Shown: positions 17,655 through 27,887, counted from the first letter of the stretch. The stretch: 64,000 nucleotides of DNA from Streptomyces sp. NBC_01233 (GCF_035989305.1 NZ_CP108514.1:9962501-10026500), one strand, 5' to 3'. Numbers and translations are program-made. Notes: generated by a model from the letters alone, not told the origin.

Positions 17655-18945
17655 ATGGGTGCAATCGAGCCCTTGGGGGGCGATCCCGACGGGGCGCCGA
17701 CCGCTGCGTCCGGGCCGGGCGGCCTGCTCGACGTGCTCAGCGTGGCCGCCGTTCTCCTGGATGCCGACGGCAGGATCGACCTGTGGAGCCCGCAGGCCGA
17801 GGACCTGTTCGGCTACACCGCCGAGGAGGCCCTCGGCGAGTTCGCGGGCCGCCTGCTGGTACAAGAAGAGCAGCTGCCGCTCGTGATGGGCATGTTCGCC
17901 CAGGTCATGGAAGGCGGGGGCAGCTGGGTGGGAGCGTTCCCCGTCCGGCACAAGGACGGCAGTACACGGATGGTGGAATTCCGCAACATGCGGCTGCTGG
18001 ACTCCCAGCAGGAGTACTACGCCCTGGGCCTGGCCGCGGACCAGGCGACGGTACGGCAGGTCGAACGGGACCTGGCGCTGTCCGCCAGGCTGGTGGCCCA
18101 GTCGCCGGTCGGACTGGGCGTACTGGACACGGACCTCCGGTACGTCTCGGTCAACCCGGCAGAGGAGCGCCTCAACGGGGTGCCGGCGGCCGAGCACATC
18201 GGCCGCCACGTTCACGAGGTGCTGCCGGCCGTGGACCCGTCCTTCGAAGCCGCGATGCGTGAGGTTCTGGCCACCGGCGTTCCCATCGTGGACCAGTACA
18301 CCGTCAGCCGTACTCCGGCCGACCCGGATCACGATCACGCCTGGTCGATCTCGTTCTACCGGCTCGAAGCCCCCAACGGGACCGTGCTGGGCGTGGCCAC
18401 CTCCAGCGTGGACGTCACCGAGCGCCACCGGGCGGTCGAGGAACAGCGCCACACCGCCCTGACCCTCCAGCGCAGCCTGCTGCCCCACACGCCACCGCGG
18501 CGGCCGGGCCTGGAGGTCGCCACCCGCTACCGCCCCGCCCAGGCCACCATGGAGATCGGCGGGGACTGGTTCGACCTGATCCCCCTGAGCCGCGACAAGA
18601 CCGCCCTCGTCGTCGGCGACGTCATGGGCAGCGGCGTGGGAGCCGCAGCCAGCATGGGCCAGCTGCGCACCGCCACCCGGACGCTGGCCGATCTGGATCT
18701 GGACCCGGCCCAGGTTCTGCACCATCTCGATCACGTCACCGAGGGTCTCGACACGATCGCGACCTGTGTCTATGCGGTCTACGACCCCCACACGGCCCAG
18801 TGTCACCTCTCCCTGGCCGGGCACCTGCCGCCCGTCCTCCTTCGTCGGGACGGCAGGCGCGAGCTCCTCGACCTGCCCACCGGCGCGCCGCTGGGCGGCT
18901 GCGGTGTCGCCTTCCGCACCACCAGCCTCGCGATCGAGGTGGGCT
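17655..18945 (+). pseudogene. PAS-PAS-SpoIIE phosphatase, 3' truncated
   Basis: ATG 17655 has AAGGAGAG 7 bp upstream. Two PAS domains (about residues 25-135 and 165-285; second ends SSVDVTERHRAVEE) are followed by a SpoIIE/PP2C domain (LQRSLLPHTPP, GGDWFDLIPL, VVGDVMGSGVGAAA). The domain breaks off after PTGAPLGGCGVAFRTTSLAIEVG: the last third of the phosphatase, including the second metal-binding Asp motif (LLTDGLVE), is missing. At about 18945 the sequence becomes the antisense of a reverse-strand ATPase; the frame stays open through that antisense to 20888, so a long nonsense tail would be made. Confidence 0.85.
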
Positions 18946-20981
18946 GCACGGGCACGCGCCGTGTCCTGTGCCCGCTCCTGGGCGCGCAGGCCCGCCGCCA
19001 CCGCGCCCACGGTTGCCCGTACGCCGTCCACGTGCGCCTGCGCCGCATCCCGCACCCCTCGCGCGGCGGCGACCAGGCCGGCGGCACCGGCCTCGTCCGC
19101 GTGCCAACTGCGCGCGGCCCGCCCCAGCGTGAACAGGCTCACCGTGAAGCCGGGCCGGCGTGCCAGATGCGCCTGGTGCGTACGCTCGGCGCCCGCCAGG
19201 TCCTGCTGCGCCCGGGCGAGCGCCGCCTCGGCGGGCGGGAGCGACTCCCGTACGCGAGCCAGCTCCGCCGTGTGCTGCGCCACGCCCGACCGAGCCCGCA
19301 GCAAGGCCTCGTACGCCGCTGTCCGATCCGAGTACGCCGCGGCGGCGCCGGCCCGCTCGTCACGCAGTCGCTCGACCTCGGCCAGGGCCGCCTCGAACCG
19401 CTGCTTCGCCTCGCGCCACACACCCGTCTGCGGGGTGTCGCGCCACTGCCGCAGCAGGTGGGAGAGCCCGCTGCCGCTGTCGATCCACGAGTTGCGCGTG
19501 CGGAGGCGACCGCCGTCGGCCTGCGACGGCACGGGCGGCGGGGGAGGGGCGCCCGAGTCGCTCCGGCGGTACTTGCCGTGCCAGAACCGGTTGACGAACT
19601 CCAGGCGGTTCCTCTTGCTCCCCAGCCGCGCCGCCACGGCACCCCACGCCGGCTCGCCCTTGAGGAGACGGGTCGCCTGCCCGGCAAAGTAGTCGGCCTC
19701 CTCCCGCCACTGCTCGCCGAGCGCCCCGCGGGCGGGGATCTCGGTGGAGATGTTCTCCACCGCGCCGTTGTTGGCCGAGGCGACGACCATCTCGAAGCCC
19801 GTGAACTCCGGCCGCAGCGGGGTGACCGTACGTGTGTAGTCGCCGCTCTTCCAGACGTACGGGGCCTGCTTGGCGAAGGCTTCGGACGGCAGGCGCAGGG
19901 CGGCCAGGCGACGGGCCCGCTCGACGACCGTCGCGGCGAAGCAGTCGCGCAGCATGGTCGTCTTGCCGGTGCCGGGCGGGCCGTTGACGGCGAAGATCCC
20001 GGCCGTGGGGGCGAGCTCGGTGTGGACGGCGTTGACGGCGAACTGCTGGCTCAGCGCGAGCGGGTGCACGGCCTGCGCCGGCCAGCGGCCCGCGGGGGTA
20101 CGGGTGGGGGTCACGCCGGCGAGCGCGGCCGCGGGGTTCAGGCGCAGGTCGACGCGACGGGTCTTGTCGAAGGCGGCATCGGGAGTGAGGTAGGAGGCGA
20201 GCCCCGGGCCGGGATCGCTCTGGGCGAGTGCGCCGGCCACCCGTTCGAGGTCGGCGGCGATGAAGCTGTTGAGGAAGTCCTGCTGGTCGGTGTCGCCCGC
20301 GTGATCGAGCCGTACGGGGATGCTGCGGACGCGCACCCCGGCGGGGTCGAGCGCGACGCTGACGCCCCAGGCCTCGGCCAGCTCGTCCATGAACTCCAGG
20401 AGACGCCCGGCCGTGACCACGCCCTGGCCGACGGGGGATTGCGCCTCCTCGTCCTCCTGACGCTCCACGGGGGACGACGGAGTGGCGGCGGGTCCGCCGA
20501 GCGCGGCGGCCCGGCTGCCCCACGCTCCGGCCTCCACCTCGAACCCGTCGAGCCAGCCACGGCTGCCGGGGCCGGGCGCCACCGCGCGGCCCGTGGCCCA
20601 GGCGCACGAGGAGAAGACGGGGGAGTCCAGGAGCAGGCGGCCCTCGTCGGTGACGGTCAGGGCGAACAGCGCGCTCTCGCCGTCCATCCGGCCGTCGTGG
20701 TCTTCGGCGCTCCCACCGAAGACGTGGACCAGGGTGTCGCGTACGGCGCTGAGGGCGAAGGCCCCGCCGTAGACGACGTGCTGCCATCCGTACCCGGCCT
20801 CCAGCGGGACGGACCGCACAGGATGCCCGGCCTCCCAGGGCATGGGGCCGTCCGGCTCCGCCGCGTACACGCGCTCCCGGACGGATAAGGCCGGTACCTT
20901 CTGCGGACTGAACAACTCCACCGCCCGCCAGTACCCGACGATCCCGCTCCGCCGCCGGCGCTCACCCCCCGCTGCACCCAC
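18946..20981 (-). pseudogene. Large DNA2/NAM7-like helicase or AAA ATPase, 3' truncated
   Basis: GTG 20981 has GGGGAG 5 bp upstream. The protein begins VGAAGGERRRRSG, then YWRAVELFSPQKVP. Walker A is GPPGTGKTTMLRD, about 330 residues in, followed by MVVASANNGAVENIS and, later, a long heptad-like Ala/Arg/Glu coiled region (about residues 520-680). This matches the N-terminal half of superfamily-1 helicase-like ATPases of streptomycetes. The reading switches at about 18946 into antisense of the SpoIIE gene, so Walker B and the second RecA lobe are missing. It is arranged tail-to-tail with the truncated phosphatase. Confidence 0.8.
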
Positions 20982-21098
20982 GCCCACTCCCCGTCCTCGG
21001 TGATCATCCCTACGAGGCACCTTATGGCGCCCGGGCGGGCGGGTCAGGTCGTTGCGATGTCCGGCTGTTGACCTTGCCGTTGGCGGCAGGGTTGCACG

Positions 21099-21473
21099 AT
21101 GAGCGGCATGAGCAGCAACGCATCGCAGAGCGGCAGGGTCGTCCTCGTCACCGGAGCCGGCACAGGAATCGGTCGGGCCACCGCCCGCGCCTTCGCCGCC
21201 GAGGGCGCCCACGTGGTCGCGATCGGGAGGCGGGCCGAACCGCTCGAGGAGACTGCCGCCGGGAACGACCGGGTGACGCCGTTGGCCGCCGACATGACCG
21301 CCGAGGGCGAGCCCGACCGGATCATCCAGGGGGTGCTGAAGACACACGGACGACTGGACGTGCTCGTCAACAACGCCGGTATCGTGCGCGTCGGCGCCCT
21401 CGGCACCCTGACGAGGGAGATGATCGAGGCCCAGCTCACCACGAACCTCGTCGCCCCCGTCCTGCTGAGCGGC
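21099..21473 (+). pseudogene. Short-chain dehydrogenase/reductase, 3' truncated
   Basis: The classical SDR start is clear: VVLVTGAGTGIGRATARAF (TGxxxGxG cofactor site), PLAADMTAEGE, and LDVLVNNAGIV (NNAG). The catalytic Ser and YxxxK motifs would follow but the sequence breaks after TTNLVAPVLLS at 21473, right at the stop codon of the convergent amidohydrolase. About half the enzyme is lost, so it cannot be active. Confidence 0.85.
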
Positions 21474-22901
21474 CTATGCGGTCGCGCGGAGGTGGGTGGC
21501 GGCCGCCTCGGCCTCGCGTACGACGCGGTCCGTGTCGACCTCGACCAGCCGGCCGCCGAGCTTCAGCGCCCGGCCGTCGACGAACACGGCGTCGACGTTC
21601 TCGGGGCGCCCGTTGAAGACGATCTGGCCGACCCAGTCGAAGCGCGGTGCGAAGTTCAGGGCGGCCGGGTCGATGACGACGAGGTCGGCCCGCTTGCCGG
21701 GGGGCAGGGAGCCCACCCGGTCGGCGATGCCGAGGGCCTCGGCGCCGCCCAGGGTGGCCATCCGCAGGACGTCGTGCACCTGTGGGAAGACCCCGGCGTC
21801 CGTAGTGCGGGCGCGTTGCAGGCCGATGGCCGTCTTCATCAGCGCGTGGAAGTCCGAGCTGTCGTTGGTCCCGCCGTCCAGGCCGAGCCCGACCTTGACG
21901 CCCCGCCGTCCGAATTCGGACATTCGCATGATGCCGGAGCCCAACCGCATGTTGCTCAGCGGACAGTGGGCCGCCCGTACGTCGTGCTCGGCGACGGCGG
22001 CGATCTCGGCGTCGGTCAGGTGGATCGCGTGGTTGATCAGGAGCCGCGGACCGAGCGCGCCGATGTCGGTGAGGACTCCGATGGGGTCGTCGGCGCGCTG
22101 CTCGGGGCGTTCCAGGACATGGGAGTTGAGCATGACTCCCATGTCCTGCGCGGCTTCCCAGTGCGCACGGTTGAGGTCCTGGACGGCGCGGGCCGCATGC
22201 GTGGCGACCTGGAAGGAACCGAGCGGCACCGGGTCGACGAGCTCCTTCTTCACCTTCGTGACCAGCACCGCGTCGGGCTTGGGCGGGAACATCGCGTAGG
22301 CGAACCGCACCCCGGTGCCCGCCAGGGCCCGTACGTAGCTCTCGATGAGGTCGTACGAGAAGATGTCCACCCAGTCCACCAGCGTGGTCACGCCCGACTG
22401 GACGGCGTCGAGGGCGGCGAGCCGCACGAAGCTGTGGAGGGCCGCCGGCGTCAGCCGGCCGCGCTGGGGGTCGGTACACCCCTGGAACCAGCCGAACAGG
22501 TCGCGGTCGGTACACCCGCCGCGGATCACCGCCTGCCAGAGGTGGGTGTGGGTGTCGACGAACCCCGGCATGGCCAGCTTGCCCGAGGCGTCCACCACCC
22601 AGGCGCCGCGCGGCGCCTGGAGAGCCGTGCCCACGGCGGAGATGGTGCCGTTCTGCATCAGGACGTCGGCGTTTTCGATGGCGCCGAGGGGGCCGCTGCC
22701 GACGGAGGGGTCCATGGTGAGCACCAGCGAGGCCCCGCGGAGCAGGACCGTCCGGCCGGCCTGGACCGGCTGGTCGGGATGGCCGAGGGGTGCGGGGCGG
22801 GCGGTGACGCCGAGCGCGAGCGGGGCGGCGGCGGCCAGACCGAGGCCGGTGAGGAGAGCGCGGCGGCTGGGAGCCGAAGGCGGGGTGGGGGCTGACTGCA
22901 T
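21474..22901 (-). CDS. Secreted (Tat) amidohydrolase
   Basis: A complete 475-aa metal-dependent amidohydrolase. It starts at ATG 22901 after GGGAGG and has a Tat-type signal (PSRRALLTGLGLAAAAPLAL, residues 12-31). Metal and active-site motifs: VDTHTHLW (HxH), NSHVLE, NHAIHLTD, and LDGGTNDSSD supplying the late Asp. The layout suits the ATZ/TRZ or guanine-deaminase-like group acting on cyclic amidines. The stop at 21474-21476 touches the truncation point of the SDR gene, so this gene survived the deletion whole. Confidence 0.9.
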   Translation of the reverse strand: MQSAPTPPSAPSRRALLTGLGLAAAAPLALGVTARPAPLGHPDQPVQAGRTVLLRGASLVLTMDPSVGSGPLGAIENADVLMQNGTISAVGTALQAPRGAWVVDASGKLAMPGFVDTHTHLWQAVIRGGCTDRDLFGWFQGCTDPQRGRLTPAALHSFVRLAALDAVQSGVTTLVDWVDIFSYDLIESYVRALAGTGVRFAYAMFPPKPDAVLVTKVKKELVDPVPLGSFQVATHAARAVQDLNRAHWEAAQDMGVMLNSHVLERPEQRADDPIGVLTDIGALGPRLLINHAIHLTDAEIAAVAEHDVRAAHCPLSNMRLGSGIMRMSEFGRRGVKVGLGLDGGTNDSSDFHALMKTAIGLQRARTTDAGVFPQVHDVLRMATLGGAEALGIADRVGSLPPGKRADLVVIDPAALNFAPRFDWVGQIVFNGRPENVDAVFVDGRALKLGGRLVEVDTDRVVREAEAAATHLRATA

Positions 22902-23296
22902 GGCGTGTTACCTCCCGAGGACTCAGAACGGAAGGCCCGCCCGCCGACGTTGTGGCGAGCGTCGAGCAGCGGCGGGAGATTACACGCAGCATGCCCAGCG
23001 AACGGCCTTTCGATAGGCGTCAGCGGAAAACTTTTTCCGTTCCAGTCGTGTGCCGGTCATGTCGCGGCTGGCGGTCCTGGAAACGGCGGCACCCCCACCG
23101 TGCGTCCCGGCAAGGGTGCCGAAGCGGTGGGCCCACGGACCGGATCGGCCGGCACAGCGGCACGATCCGGTCCCGCAGCACATCAGTGATCACTCACCGA
23201 ACGGCCGGACCGCTCGACTGACCAACTCGCCAAAGGGGCCCGCGGGGAGCCGGCGGAGCGGACTCCGGTCATGCATGCGCGTGCGGCCCCGGAAGG
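22902..23296. other. Non-coding spacer
   Basis: No gene is supported. An inverted pair cggaaaa-ct-ttttccg at 23027-23042 is the clearest structure and could act as a weak terminator or operator. Confidence 0.4.
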
Positions 23297-23968
23297 TCAG
23301 GCTCCGGAGCCGGCGAGGCGGCGCATCGTGTCCATGAGCTCGGGCGGCGGGGCGATGCTCATCGTCCTGGTCTCGTCGTCGAAGACGGTGATCGTGGTCA
23401 GGCTGCCCGCCCGCCACCAGAACACCCGCGGCGAGAGACGTCCGGGGCCGTCCTCGTAGGCGCCGAGGCCGAACTGGGCGAGGTCGTTGACGGCCTCGCC
23501 CACGTGGCGGTCGGCGAGCGGGTAGAAGACGAGGTTGTGCCGGTTCGGGACCGTCAGCAGGACTCCCTCGGCGGGAAGTTCGGGGCCGCCCGCGGCGCGG
23601 ACCGCCTCCTCGAAGACGAGCGCCTTGCTGGCGGCGTAGACGGAGTCGCCGCCGATGATGTGGAGGACGGCGCCGCCGGGCCGTTCGAGCGTGTCGTAAC
23701 CCACCGGCTCGGCGAGCAGGTTGGCGCGCGCGGCCGCGTACAGCACGTCGCGGTCCACGCGGGCGACGTCCCGGTCGTCCAGCAGGCGGACGCTGTCGGG
23801 GGTGTCGTACGCGATGCCCTCCAGCAGGTCGGTGGCAACGGGCCGCAGGTAGCCGAACTGGTGGACCGTCTCCGGCGGTATGGACTCGGCGGCGGCCAGC
23901 CGCAGGTAGACGTTGCGCAGCGGGTCTGCGGTGGCGTCCGGGGTGGTGGGAGGAGTCTGGTCGGTCAT
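23297..23968 (-). CDS. YtpQ/DUF1444-like protein of unknown function
   Basis: Start ATG 23968 follows GAAGGAA. The 223-aa protein carries YDTPDSVRLL, VLYAAARANL, a central GGDSVYAASKALVFEEAV, LTVPNRHNLVFYPL and PGRLSPRVFWW, then a final beta strand pair. This order (DxxFxAS, VPxRDxL, LSPxLF) resembles the UPF0354/DUF1444 family (YtpQ), of unknown role. No export signal. It stands alone on the reverse strand. Confidence 0.5.
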   Translation of the reverse strand: MTDQTPPTTPDATADPLRNVYLRLAAAESIPPETVHQFGYLRPVATDLLEGIAYDTPDSVRLLDDRDVARVDRDVLYAAARANLLAEPVGYDTLERPGGAVLHIIGGDSVYAASKALVFEEAVRAAGGPELPAEGVLLTVPNRHNLVFYPLADRHVGEAVNDLAQFGLGAYEDGPGRLSPRVFWWRAGSLTTITVFDDETRTMSIAPPPELMDTMRRLAGSGA

Positions 23969-24357
23969 GCGCTGTTCCTTCGGCAGTGATGGTGGTGGCC
24001 GGCCGCACCGGGGCGTGGCGCGCCGCGTGGGGCGGCCTGGCGCGGCCGTGCAGACCGGAGGGGGCACCGCGACGGTTCCCTGCCGGTCTGCCCGGTTCCG
24101 CCCGGGGCACGGCACGGGCGGCCGCCTCGCGGAAGACTGCGGGCCGGGCGAACCGGCGGACCGCCCCTGCGGAGTGCGTCCCTGTCTGCGGGTCAGGTCC
24201 GAGATCAACCGGACACCGTCACCGTATCAGCGCGTTGCGCAAGGCCGCGGTCCGGGCGGGCCGACACGGCGCGAGCGGGCCGGTGGGCGCCGGGGCCATT
24301 CGGATCGAGGACGGTCTGACCGGACTGCGTGTGCCGGAGCATCGGAGTGGCGACGGC

Positions 24358-24391
24358 GCGAGGCCCCGGGACGCGGGTCCCGGGGCCTCGC
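24358..24391. terminator. Strong hairpin, likely bidirectional terminator
   Basis: A 14-bp perfect stem gcgaggccccggga / tcccggggcctcgc with a 6-nt loop. No T-run follows, as usual in high-GC actinomycetes. It sits 199 bp beyond the NUDIX stop (24590, reverse strand) and is the most stable structure in the 23969-24589 region, which otherwise holds no supportable gene. Confidence 0.6.
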
Positions 24392-24487
24392 TGTGCACTT
24401 CGCTTGACCGCCCGGTTCAACGACCGGCTGGGCGTTGCGTTACGCCCTGAGGATGTCGAGTTCGGCGAGGGTGCTGCCCGCTTGGCC

Positions 24488-24520
24488 TGCACGGGCTTGC
24501 ACGGGCCTGCACGGGCTTGC
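24488..24520. repeat. Three 10-bp tandem repeats
   Basis: tgcacgggct, tgcacgggcc and tgcacgggct follow each other without gaps, then tgc. They lie between the hairpin at 24358 and the NUDIX stop codon. Confidence 0.8.
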
Positions 24521-24589
24521 CTCGGGCGAGACGGGCACCTGTGGTTGTGGGGCGACCGGTCCGGGCGGGGGCGGGTACGGGGGCTTGGC

Positions 24590-25138
24590 TCACACCCAGG
24601 TGTAAGTCTCGTCGGTGACGGCGTCCAGGGCGGCGTCGGTGATCGTTGCGTGGGGGTCGGCGAGGGCGGCGAGGGCGGGGCCGATGGGCGGGAAGATCGG
24701 CAACTCGGCCGTCTTGCGGTAGTCGATCCACTCGATCACGCCGACTTCGTGACTGCCGTCGGGCAGTTCGTCCAGTTCCTGCTCGGCGAGAGCGTCGCGG
24801 AGCTCGGGGCTGATGTGGAAGCGGTGGATCAGGTGGAGCTTGCGCGGTGGCGGGGTGGGCCCGGGGCGGGTGACGCGCTGGTCGACGACCCACAGGAGTT
24901 CCCCGCCCTCGGCTTGGTCGATGTCCAGGTCGAGTTCTTCGGCGAGTTCGCGGCGGAGTGCTGCGCGAAGGTCTTCGCCGTCTTCGACGTTGCCGCCGGG
25001 CGGGCTGTAGTGGGTGGAATCGGCGCGGTCGCGCCGGATGAGCGCGACGTCATGACCGCAGAACACCACTGCCCCGGTCCGGATCTTGATCCGTGAGAAG
25101 GGGGTGGGTGTGGTGGGTGTGGCAGGGGTGCTCGTCAT
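24590..25138 (-). CDS. NUDIX hydrolase
   Basis: A 182-aa NUDIX protein. The Nudix box (about residues 48-70) reads GGNVEDGEDLRAALRREL plus AEELDL, matching GX5EX7REUXEEXGU except that the late Gly is Asp. It hydrolyses a nucleoside diphosphate linked to another moiety; substrate unknown. Its ATG overlaps the stop codon of the upstream gene by four bases (ATGA at 25135-25138), so the two are co-translated. Confidence 0.9.
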   Translation of the reverse strand: MTSTPATPTTPTPFSRIKIRTGAVVFCGHDVALIRRDRADSTHYSPPGGNVEDGEDLRAALRRELAEELDLDIDQAEGGELLWVVDQRVTRPGPTPPPRKLHLIHRFHISPELRDALAEQELDELPDGSHEVGVIEWIDYRKTAELPIFPPIGPALAALADPHATITDAALDAVTDETYTWV

Positions 25139-25834
25139 GGCTGCCAGTATCGCGGGGGTGGGACCAACGCCGGCGGCCTTGAAGCCCGTTCATCCGCCGG
25201 CCGCCGCCCGCAGCCGTCTGTACGGCTGGTGGAGCACATGGCCGAGGAGAACAAGGGGCCGGATGACACGGGACTCCCCGCTTCGGGCGGTTCCGCAGAT
25301 CCGTAGCCACCCGCCGGCACTGGCCGAACGGGGGCCCGCAGAGGCGCCGGCGCCTCGCTCATGGCCCGTACCAGCCGACGGCTCCCGCTTCCTCTGATGG
25401 GCTCACATGCCTGGTGAAGACCCACGAGCGCGGTGACCAGGCGAGGGCCCCAGCCGGGGACCAGCACCTGAAAGCCGTCGGCCTCCATACCGCGGAAGAC
25501 GAGGTGGGCCCGGCCTGAGTCGTCGCGCCAGATGACGCGCCTGGGTGAGCCGAACCCACCGTCACCATCGCCCAGGATGGAAAGGACTACGCACAGCAGG
25601 CTGACGGGAAGGCCGAACGGCCACCACAGCGCCCACCACACGAGGCGCCCCCGGTAGCCGCGGAGCACGGGGCCCGCCGTCGGCTCCACAGTCCACCGCT
25701 CCCGGCCGATCCGAAGGAAACGGCGGCGCCGCAGCGTGATCCGTCCGCCCGGGCGGCACGCCGAACGGGTCCTCGACACGGTAGACGGCGCGGTGCCCGC
25801 CGAGGCGCGATCCCAGGGCCTGCTCGGTGATCAC
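25135..25834 (-). pseudogene. Membrane-associated protein of unknown function, apparent frameshift
   Basis: Two frames join into one sensible protein. From GTG 25834: ITEQALGSRLGGHRAVYR, VEDPFGVPPGR; then, after a shift near 25745, RITLRRRRFLRIGRERWTVEP, a membrane hairpin LVWWALWWPFGLPVSLLCVVLSIL, and RVIWRDDSGRAHLVFRGMEA. The first frame runs on into low-quality sequence, while the second has no good start of its own (GTG 25779 is in a shadow region). A short indel in the cgggcggacgg stretch would explain it. The end overlaps the NUDIX start by ATGA, supporting the second frame as real. Confidence 0.5.
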
Positions 25835-26201
25835 GCGGGCGCTCGGGGCCTGGCCATCGGGGACGATGTGGAAGCCCCGTACGGAGCGGCGTCGGTCCAG
25901 TGCGGGGGCGTTGGCATCACGGCAGAGTCGGGCGGCTCCGCCGTCCTGCCCCTCCTGACCGCCCTTGACGACGGCTGGTGGGGGACACCGTGGTCAAGCG
26001 ACGCGAGCGACTCACGTGGAGAGGGTGCGGAGGTGCCCGGGTCAAAGCGGCGTGGCCACGCGGGCGTGGTCAGCCGCCCTCGCACAAGAGCACGGCGCGG
26101 CCCGCCGGTGACATCCATGCGAACGAAGGCGTACCGCGCTCATGCGCGGTCCCGTTTCAATGAGTTCGACGGGGTCTGCGCGAGCTGGCATCGTGGATCT
26201 C

Positions 26202-26807
26202 ATGAGCTCCGAGCCCGCGCCGCACCCCACACCGGTCCGCCACCGCGACCACGGCACGTGGCTCGTCCGGTTCACCAGCCGGATGCTCGTGGTCTGCCCG
26301 GGGTGCGGTGGCCGCGCACTCGTCGTGCCTCTGCCCGGTCTCGCGGCGCCGAAGTACTTCAGCGACCTGCTCTTCCGGCCCCGCCGCCTCGCCTGCGCAG
26401 GCTGCGGCGCGGTCGCCGACTGGGCGGCCGAGGAACGGGGCGGCGGTCTGGTCGGTGCGGTGCCCGGAGGCACCGAGGACCCCTTTTTCCGGCGGCCCCT
26501 CTGGCTTCAGACGCGCTGTGCGGGGCGCATTCTGTGGGCGTACGACGAGGAGCACGTTGACGCCCTCGCCGCCTACGTGGGCGCCCGGCTGCGGGAGCGT
26601 CACGCCTCACCGACGAGGGCGATGTTTGCCCGTCTGCCGGTGTGGATGAAGGCCGCGGAGCGGCGTTCCGAGGTGCTGGCCGGCTTGGCGACTCTCAGGG
26701 CCCTCGCCCGACTCTCGGCTCCCGCCGACCGCTCCGACGCAGCCCACGAACGTGGCGACCGCCCGCGCCACCACGGCAGCCGGCTTTTCCGTGGCGGCCC
26801 GTACTAA
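26202..26807 (+). CDS. Small protein with two CxxC zinc-ribbon pairs
   Basis: From ATG 26202 the protein is 201 aa. Two CxxC pairs, VVCPGCGG (about residue 33) and LACAGCGAV (about 63), suggest one zinc ribbon. Then FFRRPLWLQTRCAGRILWAYDEEHVDALAAYVGARLRER and a helical C-terminus follow. Similar TFIIB-type zinc-ribbon proteins of unknown function are common in streptomycetes. No Shine-Dalgarno site is obvious, so it may be leaderless. Confidence 0.7.
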   Translation: MSSEPAPHPTPVRHRDHGTWLVRFTSRMLVVCPGCGGRALVVPLPGLAAPKYFSDLLFRPRRLACAGCGAVADWAAEERGGGLVGAVPGGTEDPFFRRPLWLQTRCAGRILWAYDEEHVDALAAYVGARLRERHASPTRAMFARLPVWMKAAERRSEVLAGLATLRALARLSAPADRSDAAHERGDRPRHHGSRLFRGGPY

Positions 26808-26951
26808 CTGATCAGGGCCCGACGCCACGCCCTGCGCTGGGCCGGTCCGGGTCGCCGCACCTTGACGCGATCATCGTGTCAAGATCTCCTTGACGTCTCC
26901 CTGTCCCACTGTCACCCCGTCACCCCGGCCCGCCACGTGACACTGCGGGGC

Positions 26952-27845
26952 TCAGCCGCCGGCGCGGTACGCATCGACCTCCACAGGAGCCGTGTCCCGG
27001 GAGCCGGCGAGGTGCTCCAGCTGTTCCAGGCGCTCGCGCGTCTCCCGGTCCAGCGGTACGTACGACACGAGCCGCGGCCCCGTTCCCGGTCCGAGCCACA
27101 GGTTGGTGTGCTCCACGTGCAGCAGGCCCACGTGCGCGTTGCGGATGTACTTCGACTTCGAGCTCTGCCCGACCACCTCGTGGCGCGCCCACACCTCCCG
27201 GAACTCCGCCGACGCCCCCTCCAGACGCGCCAGGAGCGCATTCCAGGCAGGCTCCGTCAGGTGCTCTGCCATCGCCGCCCGGAACTTCGCCGCCATGAGC
27301 CGGTGGGTGGCCGGCAGGTCGACCACGGCCGCCCGGAACTGCGGATCGGTGAAGGCGAGCCACATGCAGTTGCGGTCCTCCGGCCGCATCCCGTCCATGT
27401 CCCCGAGCAGCCGCCCGTACGTCGCGTTGTACGCGAGGATGTCGTACCGGCTGTTCTGGACGCACGCCGGAATGGGCCCCAGCTGGTCGAGCAGGGTCCG
27501 CACGGCGGGAGTCACGCTGGGGCACACCGTGGGCGGCGCCGGGTCCTGACCGCCGGCCAGCGCGAACAGGTGCGCCCGTTCGCTCACGTCGAGCAGCAGT
27601 GCCCGCGCGACCGCGTCCAGCACCTGCCCCGACACCTGGATGGCGCGCGCCTGCTCCAGCCACGTGTACCAGGTCACGCCCACCGACGACAGGTGCGCGA
27701 CCTCCTCGCGCCGCAGCCCCGGGGTGCGCCGACGCGGCCCGCGCACCAGTCCGACCTGTTCGGGGGTGATCCGCTCTCGACGGCTGCGCAGGAACTCCGC
27801 CAGCTCGTGCCGGCGGACGTCGCTTCCATGGGCCACGGTGGTCAT
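26952..27845 (-). CDS. MmyB-type helix-turn-helix transcriptional regulator
   Basis: A 297-aa regulator: N-terminal XRE-type HTH (about residues 12-80; LAEFLRSRRERITPEQ, RRTPGLRREEVAHLS, GVTWYTWLEQ) and a C-terminal MmyB ligand-binding domain (about 105-265; NSRYDILAYNATYGRLLGD, FREVWARHEV, LWLGPGTGPRLVSYVPLD). MmyB-like regulators bind hydrophobic ligands and usually control an adjacent divergent gene. Here that is the DHA2 exporter, with two copies of a candidate operator in the 100-bp gap. Confidence 0.9.
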   Translation of the reverse strand: MTTVAHGSDVRRHELAEFLRSRRERITPEQVGLVRGPRRRTPGLRREEVAHLSSVGVTWYTWLEQARAIQVSGQVLDAVARALLLDVSERAHLFALAGGQDPAPPTVCPSVTPAVRTLLDQLGPIPACVQNSRYDILAYNATYGRLLGDMDGMRPEDRNCMWLAFTDPQFRAAVVDLPATHRLMAAKFRAAMAEHLTEPAWNALLARLEGASAEFREVWARHEVVGQSSKSKYIRNAHVGLLHVEHTNLWLGPGTGPRLVSYVPLDRETRERLEQLEHLAGSRDTAPVEVDAYRAGG

Positions 27846-27887
27846 ACTTCCAGCCTGCCGCACCGCTGATCCTGTTGCCAGGTAGTG

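Noticed and set aside
17331..21347. A very long reverse-strand open frame (over 1300 codons)
   Set aside because: Only 18946-20981 is protein-like. The rest is antisense of the SpoIIE and HAD genes plus upstream spacer, open only because of GC bias.
24205..24590. A possible C-terminal coding end (AGQAGSTLAELDILRA) on the reverse strand
   Set aside because: It lies among 10-bp repeats, has no upstream protein-like sequence, and overlaps the NUDIX tail.
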